The translations under genes and the position numbers were made by a program. This document shows positions 34,022 to 46,218 of a DNA stretch of 64,000 nt, piece after piece. Source of the stretch: Paraspadella gotoi (Eukaryota; Chaetognatha); the NCBI GenBank assembly GCA_051294375.1, contig CM119267.1, positions 13,525,081 through 13,589,080 on the forward strand, given 5' to 3'. The notes under the pieces were generated by a model. That model ran no database searches. It saw nothing but the letters and a program-made list of their open reading frames with translations, and was not told where the DNA came from. Position 1 is the first letter of the stretch, and every line of letters begins with the position of its first letter.

Positions 34022-34300
34022 TCGCGATAGTATCCACGACAGGGAATTAGCGGACGCATCGAAGGAGAGGAGTCGGGTGAGGTTCGACCAACGTTCAAGA
34101 CCCGACGGTGGGATCCCCTGCCCAGCATCATGTAAGGATTTCTTTTTAACCACCGATCGAAGCATTCTTCAGATACGCAGGCTTCATCGTTCATGCGACG
34201 ATTCTCGTTCGGCTTAGACTGTTTCGTTTGAGGGACGTCACACTCATAGTAAAGACAAGTCGACTGACGCTCATAGGGAGGAGAACGGTATTCTCTTGAC
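34022..34300 (-). CDS. Candidate upstream exon of the SIM-protein gene
   Basis: An open frame of ~90 residues without its own ATG (for example SREYRSPPYERQS, EECFDRWLKRNPYMMLGRGS) runs from a possible AG near 34294 to a possible donor CGCGA|GTGAGAG at 34020-34022. Its composition is clearly coding, and an inverted copy exists at about 38268-38555. I could not join it to the ATG-33711 exon without meeting a stop. It may belong to another isoform, an adjacent gene, or need an unseen exon. Confidence 0.45.
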
Positions 34301-34639
34301 AATTTAAGGAAATTGGAATGTCAAAATCAGAAGTTAATTTAATATAAATGAAAATATTTAAAAAGTTCAGTTCGCTTAATTTTAATTTCGTTGATTAGAA
34401 TATTGGTACCTGAGTAAATCATGATATGATTGGTGATTTAGGAATTTTATCTTTTGTTTTATTTATTTTTAAGATTTTTTTTCGGGTAACTTTACCATTC
34501 AACGTCCGCAACCAACTTTAGCTACCACCGGTCGGTGCTTTGTTAATCCATTTAATTTTGTTTTCCCTATAATTTTATAATAAAAATAATTGTTTTAAAT
34601 TTATTTTAATTGCTATTTTCATGTTTGAGTTAGAAAATG

Positions 34640-34890
34640 AATTGTTTGTTTACGTACGAGTTTTATTAACAAACAAATTTCAGCTTCAATATAAGCTTTA
34701 ATCAGCGCAAAAACGAATTTATTTGTGAAACAAATACTTTAACAGACTTTTTCTTTCTTCAAACTTCAAAGTCTGTGAAAATATTTCTTTCACAAATCAA
34801 TTCGTTTTTGCGCTTATGAAAGTTTACATTTAAGCCGAAACATGTCCGATATTTATATTTTTTAATAAAACTCGTACATAAACAAACAAG
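34640..34890. mobile_element. Palindromic element with two decayed hammerheads
   Basis: Inverted arms begin gtttgtttacgtacgagttt and end ataaaactcgtacataaac. Inside are facing copies of the 'gcgcaaaaacgaattgattt' segment and two hammerhead-like cores. The right one (34813-34849) reads CTTATGA instead of CTGATGA but keeps GAAAC-AT-GTC. The left one is more decayed. The same element occurs at 37700-37960 (as part of the inverted copy) and, diverged, at 41310-41560. Confidence 0.6.
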
Positions 34891-35060
34891 GAAAGGAAAG
34901 AAAAAAAAAAAAATTTTATGTTATATTTTTTAAACGGTTAGCTATTGGGTTATGGTCGGTTAGGGATTAGGGTTTGTTAGGGATTAGGGGTGGTTAGGGA
35001 TTTGTAATAAAAAGTTTTTCTACCCTTACCAATGTCTTTTTTTATTTTTGAGTAGCGAGA

Positions 35061-35670
35061 TTAGAGCCAAACTTTGTCAATGGGGTGGGTCAGAAGTTTG
35101 ATTTGGGAACCTTCCCAAATGAAACTTCATACATTTCTGAGAAAGCTTTCAAAGGACCAAAATTTTCTAAAATGGCAAGAAGCACTAGTAATTAATTTTT
35201 AATATTTATTTATAGATAGGAAATGACAAAAAAATTTTTTTAAATTTTGTATTTTTAAAAGCAGATTCAGATAGCTTATTAAAAGTTGTCTACACAAAGT
35301 ATAATTCTTTTTTCAATATTTTGATGATAAGTGGGTCAGAATTAGGAAAAACCTAAAAAAATCATCATCATCATTATCCGATGATTTTAATAGTTATTGC
35401 TAATTTTTAATAATAAAACATCAAAATTTTAAAAAGTTGTAATTACATTTTTTGTTTAACTTTTTAAGCTCTATCAGAATCAATTAAAAAAACTTAAAAT
35501 ATCTAAAAAAATTTTTTGACATTATATAGCAATATAATAATTTTAATTAACAAATTACTCATGATTCGGAACATTTTTGAAAAAAAATATTTTAACACAA
35601 TAACTAATACTAATAATGGATTCGTTTAATGCTGTTTCCATTAAAATTTAAATTTGGTCGGCTACCGCTA
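35061..35670 (+). repeat. Interspersed repeat R4, copy 2
   Basis: Matches 9424-10021 end to end, starting tttgtcaatggggtgggtca and ending ggtcggctaccgctag. Confidence 0.8.
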
Positions 35671-35756
35671 GCGAGATTTCTATACGTCGCTGATAAGAAG
35701 CGGAAAAAAAAATAACCGACCGCAAAATCCCGATCGGCGAATGTAAAAAGCCTTTT

Positions 35757-37175
35757 TTAGTCGGATCTGCTGCAGATCCCGACTCTATAATTCACTTTGT
35801 CGGTCCGTCAAAAAAAAGGAGAAGAAGATTTTTTAACTGCTTAGATTACATGGGACAATTTTACAAGCGCCGGTAAAAAAAAAAGTCATTTGCAAACCAG
35901 TATTTATTTCATTGATTTTAAGAATTAGTTGAGTAGAAAATATTAAAGTCATTTGTGTTCAAATTTTATATTGATCATTAAGATATGCCTTGACAATGAC
36001 TGGAGAAATTGAGCTTTTCATTCAATTTTTTTTTTAACTTTTAACACTTTTTTAAAAACAAATATATTATTAAGATATTAACAATAAAAGTGAATTATCT
36101 AAAATTTTTAAATCTTATTTTAAAATATATAAGCTGTTTAAATTATTATAAACAATAAATAATTAGTATATTATATATATTATATAAGTATCATGAAAGA
36201 TCCTTAAAAAAAAAGGATTTAAGATAGCCAATCACAATTTGCTAAAAATCTTTATTTCACCCTCCAGCTATTGATTTTTGGAAAGATGTTTCGTTTTTAA
36301 ATATCCTAATTAAATTAAAGCTAAGCCGGTTAAATTTTATACTACAGTATTCGTAAGTACGTATATTATCTTTAGATTGGAAAAGGCTTTCAGAAGATAA
36401 TAATATTAATATTATTTTATTTCAAATTTCTTCAGAAAACTTACTGAAAGTAAGAAAAAAAAAATCGAATTTAAAAAAAGTGAGTTTAAAAATCAAAGAC
36501 GATTTTCAAATCCATCTTCCAGCTATCATTACTGAGGCATATCAAAGACGATCCTGATAAAATTTTAACACAAATGACTAATATTTCTATCTAATTTTCT
36601 ACTAATTCTTAAAATCAATGAAATAACCACTGGTTTGCAAATGACAGCGTTTTTTTAGCGGCGCTTGTANNNNNNNNNNNNNNNNNNNNNNNNNTCGGGC
36701 ACTTCATGTCAGAACATCGAATTATGATAAATATATGCAAAAAAAATTGATATCCGTCCGTCCGTCTGTCCCACCTTTGCCAAAAAAATGTTGTGTGTAG
36801 GTAGGGAAGTGTGTGATTGAGCTGGAATATGAAGTTTCGAGGAATCGTCTTAGTGGAAATGAGTTTAAAATAGAAAAAATAAAAAAACCTGTTTCACTAA
36901 TTGATATAGCTTCTTTTTCTTTTATATTAAATTTAATGCAAGATGTATTAATTAATCAAATAATTAAGCAGTTAATTAATCAATAATTAAATAATCAGTC
37001 AATCAATTAAGTCAATCGTTATCTGCATTATTCTTATCGTCATCATTGCTTTATGTCGTGGTTAGTGATGAAAAAGACCTAAAAAATAAACATTTGGGAT
37101 CAAATTAATTAATTACCGAATGATCGTGGGCAATCCGACATTGCTCCAAACTTGTTTCTTTATACCATTTACCTT
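35757..37175 (-). mobile_element. Family F2, copy C (minus), spanning an assembly gap
   Basis: The 3' hairpin end is at 35757-35785 (tcggatctgctgcagatccc) and the 5' start at about 37105-37175 (gatcgtgggcaatccgacat, ccaaacttgtttc). It includes the cctacctacacac-type repeats and gtccgtccgtctgtccc near 36755. The two halves lie either side of the 25-N gap, so continuity is not proven. Confidence 0.45.
36670..36694. other. Assembly gap (25 N)
   Basis: Exactly 25 unknown bases, the same length as the run at 62490-62514. This indicates a placeholder rather than a measured gap. Confidence 1.
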
Positions 37176-38267
37176 CGCTTTTCTCGATTCATGCCAAACC
37201 ATAAGTCTGGGGTTGACAGACCTATGGAAAGCATTTGATAATACAACTATTTTCTTTTAACAAAAATTGATAAAAGTGAATGAAGAGAGCTCGTCTCATC
37301 TTTATGTGTAGTCTCCATTTCGGGAAGTTCCCAAATAATAAACCTTCTAATACCCACACTCCCACTCTGACTATTGTGCGTTTGCCTCCAATATCTACTT
37401 TATACGTCACAACTATAATCAAAAACAGAGCATTAGGTATTAAGAGTCTCGGTTTAGGTATGAAAACTATATTTTTAATTATCAAATCTCTTATCTCATC
37501 CCCATAATACACGCATAAACATTGAAACCCTAAAATCACTTAACCGTATAATCTTACCCGAACGCATTAATTAACCAATAGGGTCTAACCTCCGGCAGAC
37601 TTATTAACCGTTTAAAAAAATCAAATTAATACATTAGATATTAATTTGTTATATACGTGTTCCTTCTTAGTGGTATTGGTTTATGTCTGTGATATTTTCT
37701 AGTTTAAAAAATAATAACTATTCGACATGTTTCGGCTTAAATGTAAACTTTCATAAGCGCAAAAACGAATTGATTTGTGAAAGAAATATTTCACAGACTT
37801 TGAAGTTTGAAGAAAGAAAAGTCTGTTAAAGATTTTTGTCACAAATAATTCATGTTTTTGCCGCTGATTGAGCCTTATATTGAAGCATGAAATTTGTTTG
37901 TTAATAAAACTCGTACGTAAACAAACAATTCATTTTCTAACTCAAACATGAAAATAGCAATTAAATAAATTAAAACAATTATTTTTATTATAAAATTATA
38001 GGGAAAACAAAATTAAATGGATTAACAAAGCACCGACCGTGGTAGCTAAAAGTGGTTGCGGACGTTGAATGGTAAAGTTACCCGGAAAAAAAATCTTTAA
38101 AATAAATATAAACAAAGATAAAATTCCTAAATCACCAATCATATCATGATTTACTCAGGGTACCAATATTCTAATCAACGAAATTAAAATTAAGCGAACT
38201 GAACTTTTTAAATATTTTCATTTATATTAAATTAACTTCTGATTTTGACATTCCAATTTCCTTAAAT

Positions 38268-38555
38268 TGTCAAGAGAATACCGTTCTCCTCCCTATGGAG
38301 CGTCAAGTCGACTTGTCTTTACATGAGATGTGGACGTCCCTCAAACGAAACAGTCTAAGCCGAACGAGAATCGTCGCATGAACGATGAAAGCCTGCGTAC
38401 TGAAGAATGCTTCGATCGGTGGGTTAAAAAGAAATCCTTACATGATGCTGGGCAGGGGATCCCACCGTCGGGTCTTGAACGTTGTCGAACCTCCCGACTC
38501 CTCTCCTTCGATGCGTCGCGCTAATTCCCTGTCGTGGATACTATCGCGAGTGAGA
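38268..38555 (+). pseudogene. Frameshifted copy of the candidate upstream exon (34022-34300)
   Basis: Carries the same protein segments (KQSKPNENRRMND, NPYMMLGRGSHRR), but they are spread over at least two frames because of small indels. It is probably an assembly artefact rather than a true pseudogene. Confidence 0.6.
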
Positions 38556-38829
38556 GTCGAGAAACAGCTTTTTCTCAGTTTGTTACATTATTAGTCTACT
38601 GGGGCAAGTTATGTTTAAATTATTTCCCTTTTCATTATTTTGAGACCTGATAGTAACGATACGTCGTGAATTTAAAATCGTGGATACATATCTAGTTAGA
38701 CGTTTCTGGTAGCAATTATGTTATAATTGAACTTTTTGACGGTATTTCATAGTTTTTGTTTAAGTTCTATTTTCTTTGACTTATTTGTCATGTCAATGTT
38801 CTTTCCTGTTTAGCGAATCAACTTGAAGT

Positions 38830-39605
38830 GACAGTTATGAGTGGAATGAGCCGTCGAAAATGTCGACGCCTTCCACCCGGCCGAGAGTTAATTGTTGACC
38901 TGACAGAGACGAGTGACGCTGAAGAGGAAACCTACGTCTGTCAGACGCTGTCATCGCGCACCCGTCTATCACAAGCTTTGAATGAGCGCATCAGCTGTGG
39001 TCCCGAAGTTCGTCCCCGTGACACCCTTCCGTCAATCGTTTAACGTTTCAGACGTGATGCAGATCTTTTCGCAAGCGGTTGTTCAAGTTATCCTTCTTTC
39101 CATTCTTCTTCCCCTTATTCATCTTCTGGTTCCCCTTCTCCTACGGGCGGAATGGAGGTACACGCTTTTCCCGCAGGCCGTTACAAATATTACAATCAAG
39201 CGTCGACACAGACCCTGTCGTCTTTGGCTGGGGATTATCTTGGCTGGGGATTACCTTGCAAGATGTTTGGAGCCTTTTCTGTTTCCCGCATGTCCAAGAT
39301 TTATTCTCGAGCAAAAAAAGATATCAGTTTAAGGGCGTGGACGAGCTTATCCGATTTCAGTGCAGCGGGTTTTTTCACTAAATTCCGAATGGCGTTGGAA
39401 GTGGGGTTCGACTGGCATTCATTCTTTTCAGGCGCGCACAAGCGTCGGAAGGATATCAAGCTGGAGGAAAAATCGCCACACTAAACAGTCTAATGGAGGG
39501 AAATGTAATCGAACTCCATTGGCGCGCCTTTGACAAATATCGATTTGATATGTTTATTCGGCTGTACACGCTCCCAGCTACACCTCAGGTTGAATATTCA
39601 ACATA
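38830..39605 (+). pseudogene. Frameshifted copy of the SIM-protein first exon (33001-33711)
   Basis: Includes the SIM segment (ELIVDLTETSDAEEE) intact and then moves through all three frames (for example SSLAGDYL, SLSDFSAAGF, AHKRRKDIKLEE). The full length of the exon is present, including the part encoding the tail and the CAG|GTTGA junction. No downstream exon accompanies it. Confidence 0.7.
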
Positions 39606-39765
39606 ACTTCACCATTAGAAAATGTTTCTCTTCATCAAGCTTTTACTTTAAACTTTACTGAGACAACATTTAGCTAAACAACATTTTAATTTAAATGGTT
39701 TATAATTTATATCTTTAATGAAACTTGGTTACAAACAATATAAAATTATCCATTCATTAATTGTT

Positions 39766-40436
39766 ATTATGTAGACTTTAAAATTTTAAAATAAAAAAAA
39801 AATTAATTTCACTATATATTCAATTTAATTATATATATATAAATATAAAGTATATTCTTTTATAATGCAATGGGGAGAGGGATGTTAGTGTTCTCTTCTG
39901 GAAATAGTGTAGATGTACATAATTATATTTCACTGGCAGAAATAGCATATGATCACAATAACATAAGATAAGAAAAACTGTGCTCCATATCCCTCTTGAA
40001 TACTTATGGAAAACATAAAAAAAAAAAAAAAAAATTAACAAATTAAAAAAAAAAAATTTTCAGACCATGCTCACAGAGAATTATAATTTTGATTAAAAAA
40101 TAAATAAATCAAAAAAATAAAAACATAAGATTGTGATAAAATCGATTGGGAAAAATCTGATTTTTTTTCAAAATGCAAAATCATTTCACAAGTTCCTTAT
40201 TTATAATTCTCAATGAGACATGTTTTTTTAGAAAATTTCAATATTCAACTTTTTAATTAAATAAATTTTAAAATTTTAAAATATTTTTATACCTAAAGTT
40301 CTAAGAAGATGATTTTTCCAAAAAAGTTACTTAGATATTTTTTAAAACGCCAAACAAGTCACAGCCACAAAATGAATAAAAAAAATAGAAAAAAGCAATA
40401 TTGTTTTGTCATTCTGATTTAGAGATATTTGGTTGA
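39766..40436. other. AT-rich stretch without recognisable genes
   Basis: Poly-A/T-rich sequence with no credible exon or repeat boundary seen. Confidence 0.4.
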
Positions 40437-40990
40437 TTGTTATGCCTTAAATTTCCTTTAAATGAAAAAATAATATATTTAAAAGATAGTAGTAAATTGA
40501 GTTTGAATATAACTTTTTTACTGAACAAGTTTGTTATGATTCTTTCTTTTCGTTGTGTTTATAAATTAGGAAAAACAGTTTTTAAAGGTCAACAACGATT
40601 TTTATTATTAGATATAAGTCGGACAAGTTTCAACTTTATTAAGAGTCTTCTTCAGCGATCTTTAACAATCAACAATTTTCTCTCTTTAACATTAGCTTTG
40701 AGAGTGAGAGAGAGAGAGAGGGAGGGAGATTCCAACAAAGAATTTAGAAAGGACAGTGGTCAGATGTGAGGACAGGTGAAGGTAAGGACAGGGAAGAAGA
40801 TAAGATAAGATTGGTGAAAAATTGATAGAGAGAGAGAGAAGCAACAGAGGCAGAGAAAATAATTACAACAGAATAATAAATGGAAAAAACTTAATACTAA
40901 ACTAGTAATAACAAAAGAAATTAATAATTTAGTTAACTATTAAGAATTTCACATTTCATTCTTGAAAATTTTTGAGTTGAAACTTGAGTT
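40437..40990 (-). mobile_element. Penelope-like element 3'UTR plus ribozyme and downstream tail (minus)
   Basis: Read on the minus strand it has the PLE 3'UTR blocks (cttcacctgtcctcacatct, gaccactgtcctttc, ttctttgttgg), (TC)n and a hammerhead-like sequence at 40619-40655. These are followed by aaatcgttgttgacc, actgtttttcctaattta and acaacgaaaagaaagaatc. The same tail follows hammerheads at 54580-54640 and 27750. The hammerhead keeps CTGAAGA, GAAAC and GTC, but stem II is mismatched. Confidence 0.65.
40619..40655 (-). ncRNA. Hammerhead ribozyme with damaged stem II
   Basis: CTGAAGA and GAAAC-TT-GTC are present, but the bases between them no longer form the usual 5-6-bp stem. Probably inactive. 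Confidence 0.5.
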
Positions 40991-41309
40991 TAACCCAGAT
41001 GAATTACAATTACGATGGTTAGAAATTTTGTCACCGTTTCAAGCTACTTTTAGCCTGATTTTTTACATATTTTGATTATCTTTGCGATCTTACTGATGAA
41101 AAAAAGTCATGGTAAAGAGAGCCTATGTTCGTTCGGAAAAGCCAAGAGAGACAAGCCACTTGATAATCCATTCTCTGCGTTGATATGCTAACCCTCACTA
41201 CCCCTAATCCCTAACCACCCCTAACTCAATTGCTTACCGTTTAAAAAATATAACAAATATATATATATATTCTTTTATTTTGATGCATTATTTGTTTAAG
41301 GTACAAAAT

Positions 41310-41560
41310 GAATTGTTTATGTACAACGTGTTTTATTAAGAAATATCAATTTCGGACATATTCCGGCTTCAATGTAAGCCTTCATAAGCGCAAAAACGAA
41401 TTGATTTGTGAAACAAATATTTTCACAAAGTTTGAAGAGAGTCTGTAAAATATTTGTTTCATAAGTCAATTCATTTTTGCGCTGATGGAGGCTTACATTA
41501 AAGTCCGAAATTTATGTTTTTTAATAAAACTCGTTGTACATCAACAAACAATTGATTTTC
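41310..41560. mobile_element. Palindromic element with two decayed hammerheads, copy 2
   Basis: Same plan as 34640-34890: acaacgtgttttattaag at one end and ttaataaaactcgttgtaca at the other, with facing gcgcaaaaacgaattgattt segments. Hammerhead-like sequences are at 41348-41390 (minus) and 41480-41515 (plus, CTGATGG, GAAA). Both cores carry mutations. Confidence 0.6.
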
Positions 41561-42177
41561 TACCTCAAACATAAGGCATTCCTGGAGATCAATGCCCTCT
41601 GGAGGTCTATGGGAAAACGAAGAGTAAGGTTTTTCTTTAAAAGAATTAACGGAAAAAAGAAGAACGAAATGGAACGGAAGAGGATAACGTTTCGGGGGAA
41701 AAAAAAGGAATTCAGATATCATAATTTTTTTTTAATATTTTTTTATTTTTGTTATATAAAATTGGTACAATCAATATATATTTAGGTAAAAATTAAGGTT
41801 AAAATAAATTATGGTTAAGAATAAATTAAGTGTAAGTTAACTAAAAAAATAAATTAAGGTTTAAAATAAGTTAGGGTTAGGGGTAAGTTAGGGGTAGAGG
41901 TAAGTTTAGATTAGGGGTAAGTTAAGGGTAAATTAAAGTTAAATTTAAAATTAAGTTTCGGCTTAAGTATACAATAATTTAACATTTCCAAAAAAAATAT
42001 TTAAATATTAATAAATTTATAAAAAATATAATAATAACATTTACAAAGTAACAGTTTTTATTTATGATTACAATGGTCATTTAATAATTCGGAGAGAGTG
42101 AGAGATATCAAGGTTAAAATTACCTCTCTCTCTATCTCTGAAAGTTAGTATCCAAATATTTATTAAAACTATTAAAA

Positions 42178-42215
42178 CTGGTTGATGAAGGTTCAAAAAA
42201 CAAGAACCAAAACAT
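42178..42215 (+). ncRNA. Decayed hammerhead ribozyme
   Basis: TTGATGA, a GGTTC/GAACC stem, then AAAAC. Both core boxes are mutated from CTGATGA and GAAAC. The matching copy in unit 2 is at about 44157-44193 with a further mismatch. Confidence 0.45.
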
Positions 42216-43171
42216 ATATATCCGAATTATTAAATGATTGTTGTTATCACAAATAAAAATTTATTTTATAAAGGCAATAAAAAATATTATAATTAATTTT
42301 TTTAAAGAATTAAAAAAAAATCCTTAGCTCGTAAAGCTTAAAAACGTTTTTAATATCATTGTTGTTACGGTATTAAATTTTCTTTTCCATAAAGAAACAA
42401 ACTTTATTTTTTCCTCTTCTTTCTCTTTGTTTTCCCATAAGCCTCCAGAGGGAATTCAACTCTGGGATCGCCCATAAAAATATCAATTAAAATAAACTTA
42501 AAACTATTATTTATTATAAAATAAAAAAATTTGTATATTACTGTGCAAACTAAGACTCGACGCTAAAGCGAAAGGGAAAACAAAATTAAATGGATTAACA
42601 AAGCACCGACCGCTGGTATCTAAAGTTGGAAAAAAAAAGTCGAATAAGAATTTAAAGATTGTAAATAAAATTTTAAAACATTTAATTAAATTTATATTTA
42701 TGATTAAAAAATATCCTACTCCCGAAAATATAGACTGTTCCCAGACAAATATAAATCTTATGTTCTTTGATTTCCATTATCCTAAAGCGCCCTCTCAAAA
42801 CATTTTCAGTTTCGCTTTCCCAGACAAAAGACATTTAAGTACAGTTTTGTAAGTTTTAAGATAAAATTTTGCGGGTGTGTAAAAAAGTGTGTAATTGAGC
42901 TGGATATACAGCTTTGATGGAATCGTCCAAATAGAAATGAGTTAAAATAAAAAAAACCTTTTTAATTATTGGATTATGCTTTTTCTTAAGGAATTAACGG
43001 AAAAAAGAAGAACGAAATGGAACGGAAGAGGATAACGTTTCGGGAAAAAAAATAAAGGAATTAAGATATCATAACTTATTTTTAATATTTTTTATTTTTA
43101 TTATATAAAATTGGTACAACCATTATATATTTGGGTAAAAATTAAGGTTACAATAAATTATGGTAAAGAAT

Positions 43172-43824
43172 AAATTAAGAATCTCTGAAAAGGTATCCTA
43201 ACCGGAAGTAAAGTGACGAGAATGTGGGAAACTAATATATTGACGGAAGGAAAATCTATACTGAGACAAAAATGAGGGTAAAAAAAGGGAGAGAGTCTAG
43301 TAGGAGAAGAGAGAAAGGTGAACTGAATCTCGTGAACGCGGCCCCGAATCCCTGGGAGGAGGATGAAGAGGAGGTGAATGAGAAGGAGGGGGTAATAGAC
43401 CCGCGTCTGTCTATCACCTTATATACTGGGCCCCTCTCTTGGGTCAAGATGGCGTATCAGGCCTTGAATGGCGTGAGACGTCATCGTGCTGGTGCGTAGT
43501 GAGAGTGCCTAACCGTGCAGAGACCGTGAATGAGAGGAGGGGATAAAGAAGAGAATGGGTTTGGGTGTGGGGTACAGTTCATCATATAAAACAAATCAAA
43601 TTGGGGGGGGTCACAGTCTTAATAGAAACAGGTGGGGTTGATGATGATATTTGAAGCAAGGTGATTAAAGTTTGTATTTGATTGTGGTGATAATTTGGCG
43701 ATATAGTTGAGGGGGAGAACATAGAAAACAAGATGATTGGGGCGGAGTGGTGATATATCATGGTGATTAACATTGGTGATTAGTTTCAGTTCATTTGTTA
43801 GATGATATTGATGATTATGTAAAT
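43172..43824. mobile_element. ~650-bp GC-richer insertion
   Basis: Relative to the empty paralogous site in unit 1 (aataaattaag/tgtaagttaac near 41830), these bases are inserted between 'aataaattaag' and 'tgtaagttaac'. The insert is richer in G+C, has a TATA-like ccttatatactgggc, and carries no gene. A solo LTR is one possibility, but I did not find a clean target-site duplication or TG...CA ends. Confidence 0.5.
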
Positions 43825-44460
43825 GTAAGTTAACTAGAAAAATAAATTAAGGTTAAAAATAAGTTAGGGGTAAGTTAGGGGTAAGTTTGGGTTAGGGGTA
43901 AGTTAAGGGTAAATTAAAGTTAAATTTAAAATTAAGTTTTGGCTTAAGTATACAATAATTTAACATTTCAAAAAATAATATTTAAATATTAATAAATTTA
44001 TAAAAAATATAATAGTAATATTTACAAAGTAACAGAGTTTTTATTTATGATTACCATGGTCATTTAATAATTCGAAAAGAGTGAAAGATATCAAGGTTAA
44101 AATTGCCTCTCTATCCCAAAGTTAGTATCCAAATATTTATTAAAACTATTAAATCTGGTTGATGAAGGTTCAAAAAACAAAAAGCAAAACATATTCGAAT
44201 TATTAAATGATCGTGGTTATCACAAATAAACTTATATATCTATCAAAGGCAATGAAAAAAAATATTATAATTAAATTTTTTAAAGAATTAAAAAAAAATC
44301 CTTAGCTCGTGAAGCTTAAAAACGTTTTTAATATCATTGTTGTTACGGTCTTAAATTTTCTTTTCCGTAAAGAAACGAACTTTATTTTTTCCTCTTCTTT
44401 TCGTTTTCCCATAACGCATAAGCCTCCAGAGCGAATTAAACTCCGGGATCGCCCATTTTT

Positions 44461-45940
44461 CATATGTAAATGTAAGCTGTATTAAATAATTATTAATTAA
44501 TTTATATATTTATTTGTTAATTAATATTTTTTTATTTGTTTGTTAATGCAGAAATGAGTATAATAATAATTGGTTATTTTTTAAACTCGAATTTGGCCTA
44601 AGATATTGATGTGAAATGTCCTCTCTCTCTCTCTCTTTGTACACTTGACCAGTTATTATTATCTTTCCCTCGATTATGCTCTAAGGTCATTGTTTACTTA
44701 ATTGACAAATATCTTCTGTAAACACTCTAGAATCCCGCTCATAACAAGTCGCTTACCAATTATTTCTAGATCTCTTCATTGATGAGCCCGACTTCCGAAC
44801 ACAACAGCAACAACACTTTCAGGCGATATGCCTCAATCTGGCGATACACTTTCCGCCAACAACACATCAGGCGACATGCCTCAACTTGGTAATGAACTTT
44901 CCACCAACAACAATTCACTGAAGAGACGTAACAGACGGGACACGGTGCCACATGCCTCCAGGAAAATATCCTGACCCAGTAGCGGGTAATCTAATTTTAA
45001 AAGAAAGGTTCAATAGTAAGCGATCTGAAGGGCTTATACAGAGAAAAACAACATTCCAATCCAAACCTATCTTTTTCTATGGTTTACCTATCTTTGACGC
45101 CTTTTCGATGTAAACATTCTTTATTTATATTGATACAGTTCCTTATTAAATGTACATAATATAATTTGTAATATGAGATCATGAAGCTTTTTTATCCTTC
45201 TTTCAGAAAACCTTTTTGCGGTATTTAACATTTTTAAGCATTATTGGATGTAAATTTACTATTCATTTTGAGGAAAAAGACAAGTTTTTAATATAATTGG
45301 CTCGTTTAATTATAATTGATAATATAATTGGTTTTACTTATCTTTAATACATAACAAAGTTTTAGCATGAGCATGTCGTTGCGGTTTTTCTTAATCTTTA
45401 AAAATGGAGAGAAATGATTTTTTCATTGTATTTGTACAGTCCCAAATAATTATTTTTATATATAAGAAATTAATTACAAAATGATTAAAATTTGGCTTAC
45501 CTTTAAGTTACTGGTTTAAATAGGTTTAATTTCTACGCAAACGGTCAACTATTTTAATAGTTAGGACTATCATTTATTGATAATAGTGTATTGCGGTTTT
45601 ATGCGGTTTTGAGTTTTAACAGAGAAATAAGCTTTACAAGGAAACGGGTCAAATCGTCCAAATTACTAAGAAATTAAATACAAAATGAGGAAAAAGTTAA
45701 TTTTACTTTCAGTTACTCGTTTATTAATGTTTAATCAAAGAGAACACTTATATTATTCTTAACAGTCAGGACTGTGATAAACTAATCCTTATGCTTTGCG
45801 GATTTATGTGGTTTTAAGTTTTGACAGAATAATAAGCTATATCAGGAGAGCAGTTAAATCTTTGAATTTACTAAGAAAATAACTACAGATAAAAATTTCA
45901 ATTCAAATAACGATGAAGATAATCCAATTAAGTAATGAGC
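44461..45940. other. AT-rich stretch without recognisable genes
   Basis: Contains a short repeat of ccaacaacaa and caggcgatatgcctcaa type units (44805-44915) whose reverse complement gives repetitive frames. No credible exon otherwise. Confidence 0.4.
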
Positions 45941-46009
45941 TTTTATTAACAATCTATAATAGCAAAATTATATACAATGTTTGAAGAGAGACAAAGCAAA
46001 TCTGACAAG

Positions 46010-46020
46010 AAAAAAAAATA

Positions 46021-46054
<34 letters not shown>

Positions 46055-46173
46055 AGAGAGAAAAAGCGAATCTGCCAAAAAAATAGAGAGAGAAAAAGAT
46101 AGAAAGAGAGAGAGAGAGAGAAAAAAAAACAAAAAAACGAGAGAGAAAAAGCGAATTTGACAAGAAAAAAAAT

Positions 46174-46218
<45 letters not shown>

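Larger units (their letters stand above)
37700..39765 (+). repeat. Inverted duplicate of 32838-34890
   Basis: The reverse complement of 32838-34890 is reproduced here from the HHR palindromic element through both 5' exons of the SIM-protein gene to the R1 head (about 39725-39765). The two copies differ mainly by single-base insertions and deletions, often in short homopolymers (tatgagcg against tatggagcg, gtcagtcg against gtcaagtcg). That is the pattern of raw long-read error rather than evolutionary substitution. Confidence 0.85.
41600..44460 (+). repeat. Tandem duplication (two ~0.85-kb units), second unit split by an insertion
   Basis: Unit 1 is about 41640-42470 and unit 2 about 42985-44455. 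Both run from ttaacggaaaaaagaagaac and ggataacgtttcggg, through ggtaagttaggggtaag repeats and a decayed hammerhead, to 'aagcctccagagggaatt' and 'gggatcgccca'. Unit 2 carries ~650 extra bases at 43172-43824 in the middle of otherwise matching sequence. Confidence 0.75.
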
